From Candidatus Helarchaeota archaeon (GTDB lineage Archaea; Asgardarchaeota; Lokiarchaeia; Helarchaeales; HEL-GB-A): a stretch of DNA of 9,056 nucleotides. A model generated the notes under the pieces. It was not told the origin of the DNA, ran no database searches, and saw only the letters and a list, made by a program, of their open reading frames with translations. Position 1 is the first letter of the stretch, and each line of letters opens with the position of its first letter. Positions 5,353-9,056 of the stretch are shown here, piece by piece. Where the stretch lies: assembly GCA_013375455.1 (NCBI GenBank), contig JABXJT010000130.1:1-9056 (forward strand), given 5' to 3'. A program made the translations under genes and the position numbers.

Positions 5353-5366
5353 GATCCCCTGGGATC
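5353..5366. terminator. Palindrome GATCCC-CT-GGGATC after the radical SAM gene
   Basis: Two 6-bp arms separated by 2 nt form a 14-bp palindrome about 18 nt downstream of the radical SAM stop codon. It could terminate that minus-strand transcript, although no T-run follows, or it could be a binding site in front of the zinc-finger gene at 5294. TAGCTC occurs on both sides of it. Confidence 0.35.
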
Positions 5367-5384
5367 AAAATTGGCTCATAGCTC

Positions 5385-6362
5385 TCATTCGAGCAAATCG
5401 GTGTAATCAGAGACCATTTTGTGTACCTCAGCCAAATCCAATTCGTTACTGATTTCCGATGTTTTAGTAAACACTGGATGCCGCCACGCTTTGCTTAGAC
5501 CCTTTTCCCAAATCTCCTTAAAAGAAATTTTCCTAATGTTACCGAAAGCCAGCTTCGAGCCCGAAAAGGGGAGGCTCCAGCCCTCAGGGCTGATGGCACA
5601 AGTGAAATTTGGAACACGGGCCTTAATCCAATCGATCACATCGTCGAATCTTACAGTTATCTTCCCCTTATACTCTGAGACTTGCTTGAGTATCGAATCG
5701 GATTCCTCCTTTGTAATGGCGAGCCGCCTCGCTTCATCAGTTGTGGGTATCAGTCTTATGCCCAAGACCTTGGTCGCTCCCAGTTCCTCGGCTAAACGAA
5801 CTACGTTTGGAAAATCCTTAAAATTGAGCTTCGTGCAGCAGAAGGAAATTGTGACGGGAATCCCTTCGAAAATTAACGCCTCGATCGCTCTAAAGGCTTT
5901 TTCAAATGAACCCTGCCCCCTGAGGCTTTCATGTACCCTAGCCTCAGCCCCATCGAGGGAGATGAGTGCCTTGCCCAGGCCTGAAATTTTGAGCTCTCGG
6001 GCATAATCGGCGTTGATGAGATGGCCATTGGAATCGATCGATACCCTCAGGCCAAGACGAGCCGTATGCCGGATCAGTTCTGTCAGATCCTCCCTGAGGG
6101 TTGGTTCCCCGCCTGAAAAACAAACGGCCGGTACACCTAATTCCCTCGCATCATTCAAAAAGGTTCTCCATTCCTCAGTAGATAGCTCACCAGTTTTCCG
6201 AGGACATCCCAGGTAACAATAAATGCAGTTCAGATTACACTTGTGGGTAAGCATGGCGTAAACGAGCAATGGAGCCCTCAGGACCTCAGGGATCGTTTTG
6301 CCGTAAACTTTCATCAGACTCCGACGTGTATTCGGAAGCTTATCCCAAGCTCGTTCTTCCAA
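5385..6362 (-). CDS. Radical SAM enzyme with reduced SPASM-like C-terminus, candidate peptide maturase
   Basis: The protein (325 residues from TTG 6362) has the radical SAM signature THKCNLNCIYC, with Cys42, Cys46 and Cys49 (C-x3-C-x2-C) to hold the 4Fe-4S cluster that cleaves S-adenosylmethionine. FSGGEPTLRED (about 82-92) is the SAM-binding GGEP motif, and VSIDSNG and LISLDG strands of the barrel follow. The tail TCAISPEGWSLPF... FGNIRKISFKEIWEKG (about 254-288) is clearly the start of a PqqE/AlbA-type SPASM region. However, the usual cysteine after the P-[DE]-G turn is Phe266 and only Cys255 remains, so the auxiliary clusters are probably absent. This subgroup often modifies peptides, but some members act on cofactors or other substrates. 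ATG 6314 (residue 17, after CGGAG) is an alternative start. The small gene 12 nt upstream is a candidate substrate. Confidence 0.85.
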   Translation of the reverse strand: MEERAWDKLPNTRRSLMKVYGKTIPEVLRAPLLVYAMLTHKCNLNCIYCYLGCPRKTGELSTEEWRTFLNDARELGVPAVCFSGGEPTLREDLTELIRHTARLGLRVSIDSNGHLINADYARELKISGLGKALISLDGAEARVHESLRGQGSFEKAFRAIEALIFEGIPVTISFCCTKLNFKDFPNVVRLAEELGATKVLGIRLIPTTDEARRLAITKEESDSILKQVSEYKGKITVRFDDVIDWIKARVPNFTCAISPEGWSLPFSGSKLAFGNIRKISFKEIWEKGLSKAWRHPVFTKTSEISNELDLAEVHKMVSDYTDLLE

Positions 6363-6374
6363 TTTTTTCCCTCA

Positions 6375-6473
6375 TCAAGCGTTATAACAGCTCGAATTTA
6401 GGTCCTTTATTGTAGTCACTGGAACTTTTCTATTCTTCATATCGATATACTCGGTGATCTTAATTATAGCCAT
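6375..6473 (-). CDS. 32-residue peptide gene in front of the radical SAM gene, candidate RiPP precursor
   Basis: ATG 6473 opens a frame that begins MAIIKITEYIDMKNRK, continues VPVTTIKDL and ends NSSCYNA before TGA 6375-6377. An in-frame TAA lies two codons upstream of the ATG, so this is the whole peptide. It ends 12 nt before the TTG of the radical SAM gene, on the same strand. The layout is that of a leader (charged, helix-like) followed by a short core with Ser, Ser, Cys, Tyr and Asn, residues that radical SAM maturases can crosslink or modify. No ribosome site precedes the ATG. A weak TATA-like GATAAATG lies about 26 nt upstream, which fits a leaderless mRNA. Short frames occur by chance in such DNA, so the gene is inferred mainly from position and composition. 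No peptidase or exporter gene lies nearby. Confidence 0.5.
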   Translation of the reverse strand: MAIIKITEYIDMKNRKVPVTTIKDLNSSCYNA

Positions 6474-6736
6474 TTTTTACATTTAGGAACAGAAACATTT
6501 ATCGTAGAATTTCCAACTAAATAAAAAATGAACCATTCAATAAGTAATGAGCTTAGATCCCCACGCCCGAAACAGATCCCTGCTTCGCCAATGGGTTTCC
6601 ATAACCATATACTTTCCTTCAATGATTCTAATCCAATTCTAACTAAAATATATTTCTATTAAAGAGTCCTTTTAAAATTATTTCTATTGAAAAAAGAGGA
6701 GAGTTGAGCGTTTAACACTTATTTTTGCAATTATCT
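6474..6736. other. AT-rich intergenic region with a GC-rich island
   Basis: No convincing gene is seen. The stretch about 6549-6600 is noticeably richer in G and C than its flanks and contains AGATCCC twice, about 20 nt apart. In AT-rich DNA such an island can mark a structured RNA, but I see no clear stem set. A 23-codon minus frame (MVMETHWRSRDLF...) after GAAGGAAAG is possible but weak. The likely TATA-like site of the 6473 peptide gene lies at about 6497-6506. Confidence 0.4.
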
Positions 6737-6967
6737 CTAAAATACTTTCAGATATTCCTCCAAAAATGATAATAACATCGCTCTTTCCGCATTTGTTAGC
6801 GAAGAAATCTCGATGTTTTCACGATTCATGTCAAATAACTGTATGAATATCTTTACCGGGTGCTGCTTCCATTTAGGAACGACCATCTGAATCTGCCCGG
6901 CTTTAGGACGGATGTAGAACCATTTTGGGAACTTGTGCTCTTCTGGTTCGGCTGGTTCTTCTGACAT
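6737..6967 (-). CDS. 76-residue acidic/basic protein, function unknown
   Basis: ATG 6967 is fixed by AGAGGTGATC ending 3 nt upstream, a near-complete archaeal ribosome site; a GTG at 6976 is part of that site and is not the start. The protein has an acidic front (MSEEPAEPEEH), then a probably beta-rich middle (FPKWFYIRPKAGQIQMVV and KWKQHPVKIFIQLFD), and a C-terminal helix (SLTNAERAMLLSFLEEYLKVF). There are no cysteines, membrane segments or recognisable catalytic residues. A small cytosolic binding protein is the most that can be said. It is transcribed toward the peptide and radical SAM genes on the same strand, but 263 nt separate it from the peptide gene, so co-transcription is uncertain. 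Confidence 0.7.
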   Translation of the reverse strand: MSEEPAEPEEHKFPKWFYIRPKAGQIQMVVPKWKQHPVKIFIQLFDMNRENIEISSLTNAERAMLLSFLEEYLKVF

Positions 6968-6970
6968 GAA

Positions 6971-7022
6971 GATCACCTCTTTTTACTCAACATTTTATTC
7001 TTTATTCTATATTTCATGTTGA
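6971..7022 (-). promoter_or_regulatory. Promoter, flanking inverted repeat and ribosome site of the 6737-6967 gene
   Basis: TCAACAT (6987-6993) and ATGTTGA (7016-7022) are perfect 7-bp inverted arms that enclose the TATA-like GAAATATAGAATAAAG of the minus strand (about 6999-7014). Initiation would fall near 6982, just before AGAGGTGATC (6971-6980). Symmetric arms bracketing the TATA box look like an operator for a dimeric repressor. Confidence 0.5.
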
Positions 7023-7061
7023 AACTTTATGGGCGTTGGCTGTCAGTCCAAATTGAATCCA

Positions 7062-7112
7062 AAATTATTTATAGATCGTTAGTAGAACATTATTTGAGGG
7101 ACAAATAATGTT
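7062..7112 (+). promoter_or_regulatory. TATA-like site followed by a perfect 11-bp inverted repeat
   Basis: AATTATTTATAG (about 7063-7074) resembles a TATA box. About 25 nt downstream, AACATTATTTG (7086-7096) and CAAATAATGTT (7102-7112) form a perfect 11-bp hairpin with loop AGGGA. The predicted transcription start falls within the hairpin, so it may be an operator at the start site or the 5' stem of the transcript. The first copy of the 165-nt repeat begins right at its end. Confidence 0.5.
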
Positions 7113-7276
7113 TGAAGGAATGGCGGGTGCAAGGTTCGGCTCTAAACTGATTTTTAAAGATCTCCCCTCCATCATTTGTTGTTGAGTTGAGCTGAACGCA
7201 CGAACTGCTTCCTTCAATGCATGAAGAAGGTAATTGCCGAAAGAATGGTTAAAATAATGGTTGATGCAGCAGAGAG
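7112..7276 (+). repeat. 165-nt direct repeat, copy 1 (decayed)
   Basis: This copy matches 7398-7562 from the shared start TGAAGGAATG to the shared end GCAGAGAG, with scattered substitutions and small indels. Well-conserved blocks include AAGGTTCGGCTC, TAAAGATCTCCC, GCTGAACGCA and AACTGCTTCCTTCAATG. In both copies CCTTC can pair with GAAGG across a 10-nt loop, and that stem covers the ribosome-site-like AAGAAGGT. The start codon and the Val-Lys-Ile codons after it are kept (ATG 7245), but the zinc-finger frame is lost after that. Confidence 0.65.
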
Positions 7277-7400
7277 CGACAGGTGTGCCCATCTACTTTT
7301 GTGTTTCATTATGTTATTCCCTCCTCCCCTCCCCCTTTTCACACATTTGAGCGCACCCACTAAACTCGCGTTGCAATCACGTGAAGGATGGTTAAGGTGA
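7245..7400 (+). pseudogene. Decayed duplicate of the mini zinc-finger gene
   Basis: ATG 7245 begins Met-Val-Lys-Ile, exactly as the intact gene at 7530 does. The nucleotide match continues to GCAGAGAG at 7276, but small deletions move it out of the Cys-x2-Cys frame. The open frame runs on to 7400 with a Pro/Leu-rich translation (LFPPPLPLF) derived from a pyrimidine tract and with no zinc-binding pattern. It is probably a pseudogene; a 51-residue expressed peptide cannot be excluded. Confidence 0.5.
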
Positions 7401-7562
7401 AGGAATGCGGGTGTAAGGTTCGGCTCATTAACTGATTTTAAAGATCTCCCGTTCTCCGTACATTTCGTCGTTGATTTGGGCTGAACGCATAAACTGCTTC
7501 CTTCAATGGGTAAAGAAGGTTATTGCGAATTGGTAAAAATCTGTACATACTGCGGCAGAGAG
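7398..7562 (+). repeat. 165-nt direct repeat, copy 2 (leader and front of the 7530 gene)
   Basis: This is the second copy of the segment at 7112-7276, offset by 286 nt. It covers a 132-nt leader and the first 11 codons of the intact mini zinc-finger gene. CCTTC (7500-7504) can pair with GAAGG (7515-7519), which overlaps AAGGTTAT, the ribosome site of TTG 7530. Substitutions between the copies are not concentrated at third codon positions in any frame, so most of the repeat is probably non-coding leader. The minus-strand frames across both copies show mainly amino-acid-changing differences. Confidence 0.65.
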
Positions 7563-7685
7563 ATATTAGAGAGGTATCGTAGAAGAGAGATTGTGAAAGC
7601 GATAAACGTTCCAAGGGGTGAGATTCGTTATTTCTGCAATTTAAAATGTAAGAAAAAATGGTTCGCCGGGAAGCGAGTAAAATGA
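7530..7685 (+). CDS. Mini zinc-finger protein, relative of 4024-4173
   Basis: TTG 7530 gives 51 residues: MVKICTYCGREILERYRRRE, a middle IVKAINVPRGEIR, and YFCNLKCKKKWFAGKRVK. Cys5-x2-Cys8 and Cys36-x3-Cys40 followed by Trp44 match the pattern and, for the second half, the exact residue numbers of the 4024 protein. The shared features are the knuckle pair, a short basic middle and a Lys/Arg-rich tail, suggesting a treble-clef or TRASH-like nucleic-acid-binding microprotein. AAGGTTAT lies 6 nt upstream of the TTG. ATG 7506 is in frame and would add 8 residues, but has no ribosome site and falls inside the leader hairpin. The stop codon lies in the left arm of the hairpin at 7678-7708. It is the intact member of a duplicated pair with 7245. 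Confidence 0.7.
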   Translation: MVKICTYCGREILERYRRREIVKAINVPRGEIRYFCNLKCKKKWFAGKRVK

Positions 7686-7708
7686 GGGCATGGATTTGCC
7701 TCATTTTA
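7678..7708 (+). terminator. Perfect 10-bp hairpin spanning the stop codon of the 7530 gene
   Basis: TAAAATGAGG (7678-7687) and CCTCATTTTA (7699-7708) are exact inverted arms with an 11-nt loop; the TGA stop is inside the left arm. The right arm includes a run of four T. This probably ends or stabilises the message of the zinc-finger gene. Confidence 0.6.
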
Positions 7709-7792
7709 ACCCTTCCTCCGAAGTGAGATGGTCGTGCTGAAAGTTTCGGTTATTTCTGTTTTAAAACTTGATATGATAGGAATTTTTTAATA

Positions 7793-8158
7793 ATGAGTAC
7801 TCAAGAAAAGGTGGGACAACGGTCAGATTTATATTATATTCTTGAGCTATTATTTGAAATATTAGCTTACTTGTTCCTTACAATCGTTGTATTAATTACA
7901 ATCGTTGTATTAATTACTGATGGAACCAGTGGTATCGTCAACATAGCGATTTGGTGTTTCATTCTTATGTGTGTTTCTGGGACCGCTTATTATGTAGTGC
8001 AAGGGTTACGCCGAGACCATGAATGGAAGATACAACAAGAAATGTTAGCTTCTATTCAACCCCGTCCCGTCCCATCCCGCCCCTTTTATTGTACGAACTG
8101 CGGCACTCGAAACGATGTCGATGCCCACTTCTGTAAGAACTGTGGGGCAAGAATTTAA
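7793..8158 (+). CDS. Two-helix membrane protein with C-terminal zinc ribbon
   Basis: The 121-residue protein has a short polar N-terminus, a first membrane segment about residues 14-42 and a second about 48-70 (SGIVNIAIWCFILMCVSG). A charged linker with a Pro/Arg stretch (QPRPVPSRP) follows, then a zinc ribbon FYCTNCGTRNDVDAHFCKNC with Cys100, Cys103, Cys114 and Cys117. Such double-CxxC tails, common in archaeal and bacterial membrane proteins, resemble the zinc_ribbon_2 type and may mediate assembly or protein contacts in the cytoplasm. ATG 7793 follows AGGAATTTTTTAATA; the ribosome site is weak. TTTTAAAAC, about 35 nt upstream, could be a TATA box. The first membrane segment contains a duplicated 18-nt unit. 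The gene stands alone between the mini zinc finger and its truncated relative. Confidence 0.75.
   Translation: MSTQEKVGQRSDLYYILELLFEILAYLFLTIVVLITIVVLITDGTSGIVNIAIWCFILMCVSGTAYYVVQGLRRDHEWKIQQEMLASIQPRPVPSRPFYCTNCGTRNDVDAHFCKNCGARI
7880..7917 (+). repeat. 18-nt tandem repeat inside the first membrane segment
   Basis: ACAATCGTTGTATTAATT occurs twice in direct succession (7880-7897 and 7898-7915), followed by two bases of a third copy. It encodes a repeated Thr-Ile-Val-Val-Leu-Ile. The unit is in frame, so it lengthens the hydrophobic segment by six residues without breaking the gene. The copies are identical, which points to a recent duplication. Confidence 0.85.
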
Positions 8159-8213
8159 GGCGCCCCGTGCAATTGTATGATGGCGGTCAATGATGGGGCA
8201 GGCGCACGCAATT

Positions 8214-8345
8214 ATGTATTGTGCCTTTTGTAAGCAACCGATTTTCGCCCGACGTGACGGGTACAAACGGGTTCAACACATCAATAAACCCTGTGGGTCG
8301 AGAATCTTTATAATGAAAGTGGTGATTTTGATAATGACGGGCTAA
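8214..8345 (+). pseudogene. Truncated copy of the mini zinc-finger gene at 4024
   Basis: ATG 8214 begins MYCAFCKQPIFARR and continues with VQHINKPCG, closely matching MYCAFCKGPILAR and IIHVNKPLG of the 4024 gene, at both DNA and protein level. After about residue 28 (near 8300) the match stops. The second half, with its Cys-x3-Cys and Trp, is replaced by a hydrophobic run (IFIMKVVILIMTG) to TAA 8343-8345. Without the second cysteine pair it cannot form the same zinc site. As at 4024, a short frame starting ATG ATG and ending Val-Leu-Cys-Leu-Leu (8177-8233) overlaps the start. It is a partial duplicate and probably inactive. Confidence 0.65.
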
Positions 8346-8638
8346 TAAATCAAAATGAGACAAGAATTATATGCGACGTTGATTGTAATAGAAATTGCTC
8401 TTTGAATAATTCCTTTCCTTTTTTTCAAGCAGAACTAAAACAGAAAAATAACCTCTCTTTTTCTGTATTCTTAATTTTTTCAGAATATGTTTTACTAACC
8501 TGCTTCTTTTCCTTACTAATTTGATTTACCAAATGAAATTGAACAAAAATCATTTTTTCTTGCAAATTTTCAATAGGTCGGCGCTGAAAACAAGATTTTT
8601 AAGATTGAAAAATAAGATTGATAAATAGTGCTTAGATT
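8346..8638. other. AT-rich intergenic region
   Basis: No well-supported gene. A 42-codon minus frame (8425-8553, starting MIFVQFHLVNQ) lacks a ribosome site. The clear structure is the hairpin at 8440-8466. The stretch before 8639 contains repeated AAGATT and TTTTTAAGATT, possible TATA-like material for the downstream gene. Confidence 0.4.
8440..8466 (+). terminator. Perfect 9-bp AT-rich hairpin followed by T-rich DNA
   Basis: ACAGAAAAA (8440-8448) and TTTTTCTGT (8458-8466) are exact inverted arms around a 9-nt loop. ATTCTTAATTTTTTC follows directly. It may terminate transcription coming from the genes before 8345. Confidence 0.45.
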
Positions 8639-8929
8639 ATGAGAAAAAATGAAATATGGAAAGATAAAGATAAGAGAAGGAAAGAAACTATAAGAGAAAA
8701 TAGATTGTGCGAACGTTGTCATAAAAATGAATGGTGTCCTCGAAAATCAGAGTTTATTTCTAAAAAAGAAGAGAATTGTATATTTTTTGATGATAAAAAC
8801 ATTCAAAAAGGTCGTTTGCGGATTCCATGGTTATTAGGATCTTCCCCGAAAAATGATATGGGGGAAGTAGATCTGAAAAAAATATGGAAATATTCCAGAA
8901 AATCAAAGCCAGGTTATAGTGCGGAATAA
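8639..8929 (+). CDS. Basic Cys-containing protein, function unknown
   Basis: The 96-residue protein is very basic. A Lys/Arg/Glu-rich helix (about 1-22) leads into LCERCHKNEWCPRKSEF and later EENCIFFDD. Cys24, Cys27, Cys33 and Cys47 could hold one zinc or an iron-sulfur cluster. The pattern C-x2-C-x5-C-P ... C recalls short archaeal proteins with one metal site. The C-terminal half (RLRIPWLLGSS to KKIWKYSRKSKPGYSAE) has no recognised motif. ATG 8639 has no ribosome site, so it may be leaderless; TATA-like AT-rich runs lie 16-40 nt upstream. It is the only gene in the last 700 nt and its composition is AT-rich like its surroundings. I do not recognise the family. Confidence 0.55.
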   Translation: MRKNEIWKDKDKRRKETIRENRLCERCHKNEWCPRKSEFISKKEENCIFFDDKNIQKGRLRIPWLLGSSPKNDMGEVDLKKIWKYSRKSKPGYSAE

Positions 8930-8971
8930 AAATTAGTACTCACAAAAGTTGTTCTAATAATAGAATAAAGT

Positions 8972-9028
8972 TTCCCATTAGAGGGAATTGCAAAACTAAA
9001 AATTTAACTTTTTTCGTCGAAAAATTAA
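8972..9028. repeat. Two small inverted repeats after the last gene
   Basis: TTCCC (8972-8976) and GGGAA (8983-8987) form a 5-bp stem with a 6-nt loop 43 nt after the last stop, a possible terminator. Further on, TTTTTCG (9010-9016) and CGAAAAA (9018-9024) are perfect arms around a single T and are flanked by TTAA on both sides, an operator-like palindrome near the window end. Confidence 0.4.
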
Positions 9029-9056
9029 CCTGAATTTTCATTTTGGTCAGAAAGCA

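Noticed and set aside
5419..6216. Two plus-strand frames opposite the radical SAM gene
   Set aside because: They are antisense to a well-supported enzyme and have Ser-rich, pattern-free translations.
7398..7440. Possible tRNA T-arm or C/D box RNA suggested by GGTTCGGCTC and CTGA motifs
   Set aside because: No matching 5-bp T-stem, no acceptor or anticodon stem, and no proper C box (TGATGA) could be found.
7065..7704. Two minus-strand frames across the 165-nt repeats that share LKEAV-x-AFS
   Set aside because: The similarity follows from the DNA repeat; differences between the copies mostly change amino acids, and each frame runs opposite other signals.
8425..8553. 42-codon minus frame MIFVQFHLVNQ...
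   Set aside because: No ribosome site, a perfect hairpin inside it and a Lys/Phe-rich composition explained by AT content.

Overview
The window looks archaeal. It carries a full-length transcription factor B (TFB) gene, and many starts are preceded by purine-rich sites close to GGTGATC, the complement of an archaeal 16S rRNA 3' end. TATA-like boxes lie about 25 nt upstream of several starts, in one case giving an apparently leaderless gene. A secreted-type protein fragment is rich in N-glycosylation sequons. I cannot name a lineage from sequence alone. Coding density is low and most genes are tiny (26-160 residues), as in an accessory or mobile-element-derived region. No integrase, transposase, replication gene, tRNA, rRNA or CRISPR array was seen.

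Layout. 1-147 is the end of an unknown gene. 148-686 is AT-rich and non-coding, with a long inverted repeat. 687-1637 is TFB. Immediately after it, 1630-2058 is the 3' part of an extracellular protein that lacks its front end. 2095-2559 is a double winged-helix regulator. 2619-3102 (minus) holds a ribbon-helix-helix protein and a small coiled-coil protein. About 1640-3190 is visibly more GC-rich than its surroundings. 3378-3908 (minus) is a winged-helix-like protein with an unclear start. 3835-4173 (plus) is a chain of three tiny overlapping or coupled frames: a short protein ending at a seven-G run, a hydrophobic peptide, and a 49-residue zinc finger. 4198-4773 (minus) is a run of small coiled-coil and single-helix membrane proteins. 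4862-5044 and 5148-5294 are two more small zinc-binding proteins.

5385-6473 (minus) is the most interesting part. A radical SAM enzyme with a reduced SPASM-like tail is preceded, 12 nt upstream, by a 32-codon peptide gene ending in a Ser-Ser-Cys-Tyr-Asn-Ala tail. This arrangement fits a RiPP precursor and its maturase, but the pairing is inferred. 6737-6967 (minus) is an unknown small protein with a clear promoter, inverted repeat and ribosome site.

7086-7708 (plus) contains two diverged 165-nt copies of one segment. Each copy has a leader and the beginning of a mini zinc-finger gene. In the second copy the gene is intact (7530-7685); in the first it decays after four codons. 7793-8158 is a two-helix membrane protein with a C-terminal zinc ribbon. 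8214-8345 is a truncated copy of the 4024-4173 zinc finger. 8639-8929 is a Cys-containing basic protein of unknown role.

The window is therefore rich in regulators and DNA- or RNA-binding-type microproteins (TFB, two winged-helix proteins, RHH, about six zinc-finger proteins) plus one candidate peptide-modification locus. Many of these genes are below 60 codons and a standard length cutoff would miss them.
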